The notes under the pieces: generated by a model | What the model was told of the DNA's origin: nothing | Database searches by the model: none | What the model saw: only the letters and a program-made list of their open reading frames with translations | Virus record (IMG/VR): IMGVR_UViG_3300034101_001533 | Span: 1 to 25,963 of that record | Reading direction: 5' to 3' (one strand) | DNA: 25,963 bases | From: a virus | Program-made: the position numbers and the translations under genes | Shown: piece by piece, positions 1 through 6,234 of the stretch | How the letters are laid out: every line of letters begins with the position of its first letter | How positions within the stretch are numbered: the first letter of the stretch is position 1

Positions 1-253
1 CATCCGCGAACCAGGGCCAGCCGTAAAGACTGCCCCCAGACCGATGGAACTTGACCAGCGTCCACAACAACCCGGCGGCCTCATCGGCAGGCTTAGAAGC
101 CCGCCAGCCGCCCGTCCTGGTATTCAGGCAACCCCGCACCGCCCGCACGGCTAACTCGTCAGAGGGGACCGCAACAGTCCCTCCCTCACGGAGTTTTCGT
201 AACGGATCGGCAAGAGCAGCCATCACTGCCAGGGAGTGATCCACTTTTGACAT
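1..253 (-). CDS. Unrecognised protein, 3' end outside window (partial)
   Basis: This leftward reading frame is open from an ATG at 253 to the window edge, giving 84 codons with no stop. GGAGG lies a few bases upstream of that ATG on the minus strand, which is why I chose this start. An in-frame ATG at 379 would add 42 residues; a TGA sits two codons before it and its ribosome site is weak. The peptide begins MSKVDHSLAVMAALADP and later has a Trp/Gly-rich stretch (TGGWRASKPADEAAGLLWTL). I recognise no family. It is divergent from the gene at 817, with the repeat-rich control region between them, so it may belong to a separate, perhaps early, transcription unit. It could be a phage or a host gene. 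Confidence 0.6.
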   Translation of the reverse strand, partial: MSKVDHSLAVMAALADPLRKLREGGTVAVPSDELAVRAVRGCLNTRTGGWRASKPADEAAGLLWTLVKFHRSGGSLYGWPWFAD

Positions 254-500
254 GGAGCCTCCAGAGAGTTTGGCCTCATCAGTACCCGCATCACGGGTAG
301 ACCGCACAAGGCGGTTTCGGCCTGGGACACCGAGACGTTTGCCCAGAATCGTCGTATAAGGGGCCGGTTTTCCCCACATCGCTCAAGGCGACCGGATAGC
401 ACCAAGCAAGGGACACCTCCTTTGCTGCCCGCATGCGGATAGTACCATATAGTACCATTCCGCAGGCGGAGTGAAACCGCGGACGATTGCCGCGACGTAT

Positions 501-524
501 CTATACCATCGACGTACCATCCGG
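501..524. repeat. 24-bp direct repeat, copy 1
   Basis: A 24-bp sequence starting CTATACCATCGACG is identical to 669-692. It contains TACCAT at 504-509 and again at 515-520, 11 bp apart, about one helical turn. It runs into a dyad of CCGGGAA (521-527) and TTCCCGG (538-544). A diverged relative at 441-462 has TACCAT at 443 and 453. The arrangement looks like a protein-binding site repeated three times. Confidence 0.8.
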
Positions 525-626
525 GAAGGAAAAATCTTTCCCGGACGGGCCGCGATGAGAACGCGGGGCAGTCGCAACGCGGAAAACCGCGAACGAACGA
601 AAACCGCGGGAAACCGCGATTGAATC

Positions 627-660
627 ACAATCGTTCCGCGTTGGGAACGGTTGCGATTGT
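627..660. repeat. Imperfect inverted repeat in control region
   Basis: ACAATCG (627-633) pairs with CGATTGT (654-660). Inside it, CGTTCC pairs with GGAACG around a GCGTTG loop, with four extra bases on the right arm. It lies between the AAACCGCG cluster and the second 24-bp repeat. Confidence 0.55.
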
Positions 661-668
661 TACGCCCC

Positions 669-692
669 CTATACCATCGACGTACCATCCGG
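669..692. repeat. 24-bp direct repeat, copy 2
   Basis: Identical to 501-524, with TACCAT at 672-677 and 683-688. It is followed immediately by a perfect 6-bp hairpin, CCGAAA (694-699), loop GAT, TTTCGG (703-708). Both copies therefore sit next to a dyad, although the dyad sequences differ. Confidence 0.8.
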
Positions 693-738
693 CCCGAAAG
701 ATTTTCGGATTTACTATTTCACGGCCGGAAAACCGCGA

Positions 739-766
739 TTGAACCGGGCCGGGAATCCGATAGTAT
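739..766 (+). promoter_or_regulatory. Candidate sigma70-type promoter
   Basis: TTGAAC (739-744) and TAGTAT (761-766) are separated by 16 bp, about 50 bp upstream of the start at 817. The -35 box overlaps the end of the last AAACCGCGATTGAA word, so a protein bound there could control this promoter. Confidence 0.4.
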
Positions 767-816
767 GGGCAGACCGCCCGGGGGTTTCCCGGGGGATACA
801 TTTGGAGTGTTTCACC

Positions 817-1770
817 ATGTCGAAGCGAAACAAACTGACGGAAGAACAGCGGGCCGCCAACCGGGCAAAGAAAACCGCAAAGATGCGGCAACGGATGGCC
901 GGGATTGTTCATAGGCTTTTCGGGAGCCTCACGCCGGAACCGGTTCCCGGAACGGTTTTCGATCCGTTGGCCTATCTAACGTGTCCGGGCCGGTTCCGCG
1001 ACGTGCGGGCCTTCCTGCGATATCGGGCCGCCCGGGCCGGAGTCGGTGCGGGATTGCCGCGAGAGTTGAGGGCCGCCGCGTTAGATGATGCGGCCCAGAA
1101 TGGCCTAGACTTTTTCACGGCCCGCGATTACTCGGCGGCCGGTTTCGACGCGGACGCGGCCGCGTTGGCCGTGCTATCGGCGGCACGGTGGTGCGACCGG
1201 GCGAGGTGGCGTTCCATCGACGCCGACCGGGCATTTGAGAACGGAGCGACCTACCCCGGAGACTACGTCTTGTGGAACCGGGCCGCCGCATCCCGGACAG
1301 GAAACCCAGCGGCGGAAGTCGCCGCCGCGGAATCGTTGGGCATGGCATGGGGGGAAGTGTTTCCGGCCTGCCATGAAATCCCCGGCCCGGCCGTAGCGTT
1401 GCCGGGGGGGCCGTCCGGCCGCGGTGAAACCGATGGCCGTATGATCCGCGACGGCGGCCGTATTCGGTGGCGAATGAAACGGGGCCGCGGCAGGGCAAAG
1501 ACATTCGCCCCGGGCATTGTGCGGGATTCAATCCCAACAACGGCCCCGCGATACGTTCGCGGCCCGATGCCAGCGGGGAACGGGGGGCCGACTGAATGGC
1601 GAAAGATGCCCGGGGAGCCGGTGTCATACGCCGCCGATCCAGAAGCGTATCGGGCCGCGGTTGCGGCGTATCGGGAGCCCGGCGAGCCGAACTATGGGCA
1701 GGAAGCACGGGCCGCCCGCGAGGCGTTCGACACTTGGCGGGCCGCGTTGGCCGAGCGGTACGGCGACTAG
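817..1770 (+). CDS. Orphan protein of unknown function, GGCC-rich gene
   Basis: This is a 317-aa protein. I chose ATG 817 because GGAG lies at 804-807, 9 bases upstream; the longer open frame from 739 has no such site. The N-terminus is strongly basic with a predicted helix (residues about 1-30, many Lys/Arg/Gln). The middle is Ala/Arg-rich, and the C-terminal half is rich in Gly, Pro and Arg and is probably partly disordered. I recognise no catalytic motif. The gene stands alone between a candidate promoter and a strong terminator, unlike the packed array to its right. By hand count it has about 29 GGCC words in 954 bp, against about 6 in the 1.1-kb capsid gene, so its base use differs from the virion genes. 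It could be an early or accessory gene, or host-derived. Confidence 0.7.
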   Translation: MSKRNKLTEEQRAANRAKKTAKMRQRMAGIVHRLFGSLTPEPVPGTVFDPLAYLTCPGRFRDVRAFLRYRAARAGVGAGLPRELRAAALDDAAQNGLDFFTARDYSAAGFDADAAALAVLSAARWCDRARWRSIDADRAFENGATYPGDYVLWNRAAASRTGNPAAEVAAAESLGMAWGEVFPACHEIPGPAVALPGGPSGRGETDGRMIRDGGRIRWRMKRGRGRAKTFAPGIVRDSIPTTAPRYVRGPMPAGNGGPTEWRKMPGEPVSYAADPEAYRAAVAAYREPGEPNYGQEARAAREAFDTWRAALAERYGD

Positions 1771-1797
1771 ACGCGGGCCGATAGAGTGACGCGGGAG

Positions 1798-1831
1798 CCC
1801 CGGCCGGGGATGAAACTCGGCCGGGGTTTTT
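1798..1831 (+). terminator. Rho-independent terminator
   Basis: CCCCGGCCG (1798-1806) pairs perfectly with CGGCCGGGG (1818-1826) across an 11-nt loop, followed by five T (1827-1831). It lies 28 bp after the stop of the orphan gene and isolates it from the virion genes downstream. Confidence 0.9.
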
Positions 1832-2266
1832 CATTGGCGAACGGGGACGGGGAAGGGGAAGGTTTGCCAATGCATGGCGAACCAGCGGCCCACGTTTTCC
1901 GGCCCGATTCGGAACCTTGCAAAATCGTAAGGTATCGATCCGCCAATATCCCGCAAACCTAAGTCTATGCTGGCAAATGGTTTGCGACACGGGCACGGAA
2001 CGAGAGACACACCCCCCGAGGCCCCCCATCGCGTCGCGCCTATCAGGTCATATCCCTCCCTGGATTTTTTCACCCCACTAGCCCCCACATGACTCTCGCC
2101 CGCGTTTTGCCCCCCTCCGCCGTGTGTCGCGGCCGTTTGTTGCTGCGTGTCGCTCGCGTTGAATCGCCGTTCTCCGCCGCATAGCGGTCGTCGGTGTCGC
2201 ACTGGTTGGCATGGAGTCTCTGACGAGCGACATCTTCTGGTTGGACTGGGAGGATGATGAAGTTTG
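1832..2266. other. Gene-poor leader before the virion array
   Basis: I see no convincing gene in these 435 bp. A 30-codon frame at 1870-1962 follows a purine-rich stretch (AAGGGGAAGG) but looks weak. There is an 8-bp inverted repeat, CGCAAACC (1952-1959) and GGTTTGCG (1979-1986), with a 19-nt spacer, and three GTGTCGC words at 2124, 2147 and 2194. A promoter for the downstream array is expected here, but I could not find good -35/-10 boxes. The antisense frames crossing it share no clear features. Confidence 0.5.
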
Positions 2267-2368
2267 ATGCACGGTGAGTGCGTTGAATGGGGCAATGGTC
2301 AGGTATGGAAGCTGGCCAAGCGAGCGTGCGTTGATGAATTTCAGTTCCAAGCCGATGGCTGGGTATAA
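2267..2368 (+). CDS. Possible 33-aa small protein
   Basis: The frame starts MHGECVEWGNGQVWKLAKR, is rich in Trp and charged residues, and reads like a genuine small phage protein. GGGAGG (2248-2253) is 13 bases upstream of ATG 2267, a rather long spacing. It ends at TAA 2366-2368, 14 bp inside the next gene if that gene starts at its ATG 2355. If instead the next gene starts at 2274, this frame is largely its shadow. The two frames are not separable by composition. Confidence 0.3.
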   Translation: MHGECVEWGNGQVWKLAKRACVDEFQFQADGWV

Positions 2369-2789
2369 GCCGTACCAGTTTTTTCCAGAGGCTTCGGGTG
2401 CTGGGCTTCCCGAGACGGCTGCTGACGCCGAGGTGGCCTCCTGGCCTGATGTGCCGGCGATGGCTCATCGTCCCGGGACAGTGGGCCCGATGGGTTTTGG
2501 TCGGCCCACGGTGGATGACTCGGCCAAGCCGCAGTTGGCCTTCAACGACATCTTCCCCGGGTTGCCCGCCAACCCGTTCCAGCCGATGGATCCGGACGAG
2601 GCCATGCGGCAGCTTCGCATGGAGCGGGCCCGGCAGAGCTATGAGCGGAACTTCGGCATGCACCATGCCGATGGGGCTTCCATGGCATCGCAGGGCAACC
2701 AAGCCAGCATTGACTTTTTACTGGAGCGCATCAAGCGGGCTCGGGCCGAGGGCGCTTACCAGAGTGGCGACTACAAGAGGAGAATGTGA
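2274..2789 (+). CDS. Unknown phage protein, first gene of virion array
   Basis: The protein has up to 171 aa. Starts are uncertain: GTG 2274, ATG 2295, ATG 2334 and ATG 2355 are in frame and none has a well-placed ribosome site. ATG 2355 would leave room for the 33-aa frame at 2267. The middle is Pro/Gly/Ala-rich. The C-terminal third (PMDPDEAMRQLRMERARQSY onward) is charged and helical and ends basic. I recognise no family. The gene ends in TGATG shared with the next start, so translation is probably coupled. Confidence 0.6.
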   Translation: MSALNGAMVRYGSWPSERALMNFSSKPMAGYKPYQFFPEASGAGLPETAADAEVASWPDVPAMAHRPGTVGPMGFGRPTVDDSAKPQLAFNDIFPGLPANPFQPMDPDEAMRQLRMERARQSYERNFGMHHADGASMASQGNQASIDFLLERIKRARAEGAYQSGDYKRRM

Positions 2790-3091
2790 TGAGTGCAATG
2801 GGGAATCTGGCGAATTGGGAAGCGCGTGCCGGGTACGGCCTGGACGCGCTGGGGCGGCCGTCGTACCAGAACCAGTTTTCGATGGGCGCTGGGCCCCGAG
2901 ATCATCTGGCCCAGACGGCGATTCACAACGACCTCAAGGCTCGCGCCGCCGCGGATGACCCCGAGGGCATGCTGATCCGCGAGCTGCTGGAGCAGTTCAA
3001 GCGCCAGAACCTCCCTGGCAATGTCAGGCTGCCGGTGTTTCCGCTGGTGCCGGCAGGAAACTTCTCGTACCAGAACGTCGAAGGCAAGTAA
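2789..3091 (+). CDS. Unknown small phage protein (100 aa)
   Basis: The ATG at 2789 overlaps the previous stop by one base, with a GAGGAG-type site at about 2777-2783. The N-terminal half is Gly/Asn/Gln-rich, the middle (residues about 45-75) is a charged helix, and the end is hydrophobic with aromatic residues (VRLPVFPLVPAGNFSYQN). There is no signal peptide or membrane span. TAA at 3089-3091 abuts the next GTG start. Function unknown; a minor virion or assembly role is only a guess from position. Confidence 0.65.
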   Translation: MSAMGNLANWEARAGYGLDALGRPSYQNQFSMGAGPRDHLAQTAIHNDLKARAAADDPEGMLIRELLEQFKRQNLPGNVRLPVFPLVPAGNFSYQNVEGK

Positions 3092-3259
3092 GTGGACCGA
3101 GACGGCGACAAGGTGCGTCAGTTGCGGCGCGGGTTGTGGGACAACATCCGTGCCAAGCGGGAGCGTGGTGAGGCTCCGGCCAAGCCGGGCGACAAGGACT
3201 ATCCCGACTCTAAGCAGTGGAGGAAGCTGAGTGGACAGGGACGGCGACAAGATTCGTAG
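3092..3259 (+). CDS. Small basic phage protein, Trp-Asp-Asn-Ile type (55 aa)
   Basis: GTG 3092 follows the previous TAA directly, so expression is probably by re-initiation. The protein starts VDRDGDKVRQLRRGLWDNIR and continues with a Lys/Arg-rich stretch containing AKRERGEAPAKPGDKDYP. Short proteins with a W-[DS]-N-I-x-[AK]-[KR]-R pattern followed by a Lys/Pro/Gly segment are common in phage genomes, and their function is not known. The 3' end overlaps the next gene by 29 bp. Its first nine codons are nearly repeated at the start of that gene, suggesting a local duplication. Confidence 0.65.
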   Translation: MDRDGDKVRQLRRGLWDNIRAKRERGEAPAKPGDKDYPDSKQWRKLSGQGRRQDS

Positions 3260-3506
3260 TCTGATTCCCAACCGTCCCGTCAGGGACACGCAGGGCGGCA
3301 AGAAGTTTGTTGTCCGCGCCAAGGTCGGGGATGAGGAGCGGCTGGTCCGATTCGGGGACGCCAGCATGGGGCACTACAAGGAAGGCTCCTCCGACCGCGG
3401 GCATGGTGATGAGGGGCGTCGGGCCAACTTTAAAGCCCGGCATAACTGCGACGAGAAGACCGACAAGCTGAAGCCCGGCTACTGGTCCTGCAACTGGAGC
3501 TGGTGA
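3231..3506 (+). CDS. Conserved small phage protein ending YWSCNWSW-like (91 aa)
   Basis: GTG 3231 is preceded by AGGA (3221-3224). After the N-terminal VDRDGDKIRSL, the protein shows GGKKFVVRAKVGDEERLVRFGD, then a HYK motif, HGDEGRRANFKARHNC and a C-terminal KPGYWSCNWSW. The series FGD, HYK, HGD, RR, F-KARH and PGYWS-W-W recurs in a family of short proteins found in phages and large viruses, sometimes filed as a domain of unknown function (I think DUF5754). Role unknown; location among virion genes suggests a structural or packaging-related part. The stop overlaps the next start as TGATG. Confidence 0.75.
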   Translation: MDRDGDKIRSLIPNRPVRDTQGGKKFVVRAKVGDEERLVRFGDASMGHYKEGSSDRGHGDEGRRANFKARHNCDEKTDKLKPGYWSCNWSW

Positions 3507-4708
3507 TGGCTGATGAACTCCGTGCCGGGAATCGCCCGTGGTTTCCCCGCTCTAGCCGCAACTTCTCGCTTGGCAACATCACGGAAGATGTGACTGACTG
3601 GTATTACCAGAGTCAGGCTGCCTCGGAGGACCGTGCCCGTCAGGCTGCGGCGGATGCCATCAACCCGCAGTTAAACACACAGGAAGGTTCGGCGGCGTAC
3701 CGCTTTGACCCGCAGCAGCAGCCCGGCCGATATGTGCAGGCGCTGGTGGAAGATGTGTCGGCTGGCGTCCCCGCCCCCGCGGCGCAAGAGACGGCTGGGT
3801 TTCAGAGCCCGTTCCAGCGATCCAAGCTCCCGCAGGCGCGGCAGTCTGGCCTCCAGCAGGCTGAGATGATGGAGCAGATGCTCGCGGCGTACGGCAAGCC
3901 GGTGAACGGCATGTTCCCGGCCGCTTGGCGGCAGTTGCCCGAGGAGCTGGCGCTGGACATGTACGCCTACGCCACCAACCAGGGCGGGTATCGGGATCGC
4001 CTGACGAGCCCGACAGAAACCACGGGCGTCTTGGGTGAGGGCTCTCCAGTCAACACTGCGTTGACCTGGGGGCAGTCGCTCCCGTCCACGCTGTATGCCA
4101 TCGGGGAAAACGTCGGCAATGCGGCCGATTACGTGACCAGCACGGCCATGGGTGGCATGCCCGGAAAACAGTTCCCAGATGCTGCGAAGAAGCTTTCGTA
4201 CGCAGTCAACACACTCACGGCACCGGGGCAAGCGATTGCCGAGGCCGCGGGCTACGCGCCGCAGGCAGGCGAAGGTCACTCCGCGTGGTCGGACATGAAG
4301 GATACGCGGAAGGATTTCGATGCCGGGGTGAACTGGGGGCAGATGGGATACACCCCAACGCCCTACGGAACGACCATGTACGACGCCATGCAGTATGGCA
4401 GCCTGTCTGACGAGGCGCAGAGCGTCGATCTCCAAGAAGGCAAGGACTACTTCATGGGCCAAGGGGTTCCGGAAACCCCGGCGTACTTCCTTGGGATGGC
4501 GACCGACGATCTCTTCAACCCCGTGTTCGATGCTCCTGGCATCGCCGCAGCAAGCAAGACTGGTCGGTTGCTCCCAATCGCCAAGCAGATCGGCATTGAG
4601 TTCGCACCCGGTCAGGTGATGACCGGCATGAGCATGGCCGCGCAGATCCGTGCCAAGCAGTTGGAAGATCAGGCGAGACAGGACGAACTGATCGGGAGGT
4701 TGCGGTAA
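3506..4708 (+). CDS. Putative internal virion protein, unknown family (400 aa)
   Basis: I chose ATG 3506, which overlaps the previous stop and has GGAG at 3496-3499. The N-terminal 120 residues are Gln/Ala-rich and low in structure. Residues about 120-300 mix helices with Gly/Ala/Thr segments, and the C-terminus is a charged helix (MAAQIRAKQLEDQARQDELI). No catalytic motif is evident. The composition and the position just before an ADP-ribosyltransferase-like gene resemble pieces of large polyvalent or internal virion proteins that some phages inject. The adjacent genes could thus be separated modules of such a protein; this is inference. Confidence 0.55.
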   Translation: MADELRAGNRPWFPRSSRNFSLGNITEDVTDWYYQSQAASEDRARQAAADAINPQLNTQEGSAAYRFDPQQQPGRYVQALVEDVSAGVPAPAAQETAGFQSPFQRSKLPQARQSGLQQAEMMEQMLAAYGKPVNGMFPAAWRQLPEELALDMYAYATNQGGYRDRLTSPTETTGVLGEGSPVNTALTWGQSLPSTLYAIGENVGNAADYVTSTAMGGMPGKQFPDAAKKLSYAVNTLTAPGQAIAEAAGYAPQAGEGHSAWSDMKDTRKDFDAGVNWGQMGYTPTPYGTTMYDAMQYGSLSDEAQSVDLQEGKDYFMGQGVPETPAYFLGMATDDLFNPVFDAPGIAAASKTGRLLPIAKQIGIEFAPGQVMTGMSMAAQIRAKQLEDQARQDELIGRLR

Positions 4709-5568
4709 TGGCAGGACCGGGAGCAGTCGATGACGTACTGCGAGCCATCGCTGGTCAGGCGGAGCAGCCCAAGTACATCCGGGCGTATCACGGGAGTCCT
4801 CACAGCTTCGACAAGTTTGATGCGTCGAAGATCGGGACGGGCGAGGGCGCGCAATCGTATGGCCACGGGCTGTACTTTGCGGGCAACGAAGATGTGGCGG
4901 ATGTCTATCGCAAGGCTTTGTCTGGGCCATACTCGCAGGCGCTTGCGCCAATGGAGGACATCCCAAAGTTCTTCGCGCCCGGCAATGTCGTCCCCGGCTA
5001 CGGGGGGCGCGACAAAGTGCTGCGATTTTTCCCCGGCCCAGATAATGAGCCGTGGAACTGGTCCGTAGAGGTCGTTGGCGCGGATGCGGCTGGCGTCCCA
5101 AAGCCGTACGAACGGCCACGCATACACAAAACACACCCGGCAATGCGAGACGTCGATGCATTTTTCGGCAGAGAGCCGACTAGACCGGGGCATGGATACG
5201 AAGTGGAGCTAGGGGTGCCCGAGGGAGCGTTGCTGGACTGGGACGCTCCGTTACGCAGTCAGCCTGTTGTGTCGCGGCGGATTCCGGACTATGCGAAAGC
5301 CATGGATGCTGATGCCACGGGGTACAACCTGTACGACTGGATGAAGTTGTGGCATGGCGGCCCGCAGGGGGCGTCTGAGGCCCTGCTAAAAGAGCATGGG
5401 ATCCCGGGCATCCGCTACCTGGACGGGAACTCACGCGCAGCAGGCCAGGGCACCCGCAACTACGTCATGTTCCCCGGCACCGAAGACTCCATCCGCATCT
5501 TGCGGAAGTACGGGCTGATGGCGCCAGTGACGGCTGGGCCAGCCGCGCAGTCCGGTAGAGAGCGGTAG
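4708..5568 (+). CDS. ADP-ribosyltransferase-like protein (ART-PolyVal type)
   Basis: This 286-aa protein starts at ATG 4708, overlapping the previous TAA, with GGGAGG at 4694-4699. Residues 26-58 read AYHGSPHSFDKFD, SKIGTGEGAQSYG, HGLYFA: the His (28) and Tyr (56) motifs of the H-Y-E class of ADP-ribosyltransferases, in the form seen in the ART domain of phage polyvalent proteins. The C-terminal GIPGIRYLDGNSR and TRNYVMFPG blocks also match that domain. These enzymes transfer ADP-ribose from NAD to a protein or nucleic acid. The third catalytic residue is not certain from inspection. Family members are usually parts of very large injected proteins; here the domain stands nearly alone among virion genes. 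It might be carried in the particle and act early on the host; substrate unknown. Confidence 0.8.
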   Translation: MAGPGAVDDVLRAIAGQAEQPKYIRAYHGSPHSFDKFDASKIGTGEGAQSYGHGLYFAGNEDVADVYRKALSGPYSQALAPMEDIPKFFAPGNVVPGYGGRDKVLRFFPGPDNEPWNWSVEVVGADAAGVPKPYERPRIHKTHPAMRDVDAFFGREPTRPGHGYEVELGVPEGALLDWDAPLRSQPVVSRRIPDYAKAMDADATGYNLYDWMKLWHGGPQGASEALLKEHGIPGIRYLDGNSRAAGQGTRNYVMFPGTEDSIRILRKYGLMAPVTAGPAAQSGRER

Positions 5569-5574
5569 CCGGCC

Positions 5575-5600
5575 ATTAGTCCTGTAGCACCAGGACTAAT
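5575..5600 (+). promoter_or_regulatory. Hairpin that can hide the ribosome site of the next gene
   Basis: ATTAGTCCT (5575-5583) pairs perfectly with AGGACTAAT (5592-5600) across an 8-nt loop. The AGGA at 5592-5595 is the only ribosome-binding site for ATG 5603, and it is paired with TCCT in the folded form. Translation of the next gene could therefore depend on opening the hairpin. There is no T tract, so it is not a standard terminator. Confidence 0.6.
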
Positions 5601-5602
5601 GC

Positions 5603-6172
5603 ATGGCCAGCCCAAAGCGCGTCGATGAGCTGCTGGAGGTGTTGGCCCGTAACGCAGCGCCGCGCTCCCACTACGTCTCGCATCAGTCCAGCAACTTGGA
5701 CAGTCTTGCGGCGGGATTCCAGGAACGCCCATACGGCATATCTTTCGCCCGCGCTCCGCATGAGCGAATGAGCAGCCCGACCGGCTTGGAGCCCGAGGGG
5801 CGCCGAGGAATCGTCTATGCCAGGGTGGACGGGAGGGGCGTTGATTACAGCCGCCCAGAAATTCGGGCACTACTTGACGAACTCAATGCCGCCGCCATTG
5901 AGGCCGGTGGGTCTGCTGACGCCGTGATTCCCGCGCTGCGCAACTCCGGCGTGGATTGGGTCAATAACTGGAACAGTATTGGGGCTGCCAATGAGCTGCA
6001 TGTCTTGCGGCCCGCAGCCGTGCAAGTTCGCCGCGTTTTTGAGCTGCCACTGGACAGGGGCTACCAGTTTCCGCGCCCCCCCGACGCGCTGCCGGCCCGC
6101 ATGCACGCAGACCCGTCCGTGCCACTTGAGTGGTTAAGTGCCCCCATACGGACAGTGCGCGCTAGGCCGTAA
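5603..6172 (+). CDS. Unknown protein, possibly a divergent ADP-ribosyltransferase-like domain
   Basis: This 189-aa protein starts at ATG 5603 after AGGA (5592-5595) inside a hairpin. The pattern SHYVSHQSSNLDSL, then RPYGISFARAPHERM, a strand GIVYARVDGRGVDY, a helical central part, and a C-terminal GAANELHVLRPAAVQVRRVF recalls the order of an ART fold: N-terminal His/Ser strand, G-x-S-F strand, and late E-x-x-V-x-x-P-x-x-V strand. I cannot assign catalytic residues with confidence. It follows the clear ART-like gene and may be a second effector or its partner. It could equally be an unrelated structural protein. Confidence 0.5.
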   Translation: MASPKRVDELLEVLARNAAPRSHYVSHQSSNLDSLAAGFQERPYGISFARAPHERMSSPTGLEPEGRRGIVYARVDGRGVDYSRPEIRALLDELNAAAIEAGGSADAVIPALRNSGVDWVNNWNSIGAANELHVLRPAAVQVRRVFELPLDRGYQFPRPPDALPARMHADPSVPLEWLSAPIRTVRARP

Positions 6173-6203
6173 CAAAATCGACCCCTCCGAGGCATTGGTC
6201 ACT

Positions 6204-6229
6204 TAGATCCCCCAACCCCCGATCTAGGA
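6204..6229 (+). promoter_or_regulatory. Hairpin beside ribosome site of scaffold gene
   Basis: TAGATC (6204-6209) pairs with GATCTA (6221-6226) around a C-rich 11-nt loop. AGGA (6226-6229), the ribosome site for ATG 6235, starts on the last stem base. It resembles the arrangements at 5575 and 10461. Confidence 0.4.
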
Positions 6230-6234
6230 CGACC

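Larger units (their letters stand above)
474..737. repeat. Five AAACCGCG words (iteron-like)
   Basis: AAACCGCG occurs on the + strand at 474-481, 584-591, 601-608, 611-618 and 730-737. The copies at 611 and 730 share the longer word AAACCGCGATTGAA. Same-orientation repeats concentrated in a divergent intergenic region suggest an operator array or replication iterons. The words are seen directly; the role is inference. Confidence 0.6.
254..816. promoter_or_regulatory. Divergent intergenic control region with several repeat families
   Basis: This 563-bp stretch lies between two divergent genes. It holds three TACCAT-pair sites (about 441-462, 501-524, 669-692), five AAACCGCG words (474-737), several dyads (521-544, 627-660, 694-708) and a plausible rightward promoter (739-766). 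Such density of short direct repeats and hairpins is usual for operators or replication origins. No protein is convincing here apart from the possible 42-residue N-terminal extension of the leftward gene (254-379). Confidence 0.55.

Noticed and set aside
246-251. TTGACA as a rightward -35 box
   Set aside because: It lies within the coding start of the leftward gene and has no -10 box at the right distance.
1831-2295. 154-codon minus-strand frame in the gene-poor leader
   Set aside because: Parts read like protein, but two minus frames look equally good there, there is no ribosome site and no known pattern, so coding is not supported.
3671-5161. 496-codon open frame on the minus strand
   Set aside because: It is antisense to the putative internal protein and ADP-ribosyltransferase genes; Arg/His/Pro-rich composition typical of a shadow.
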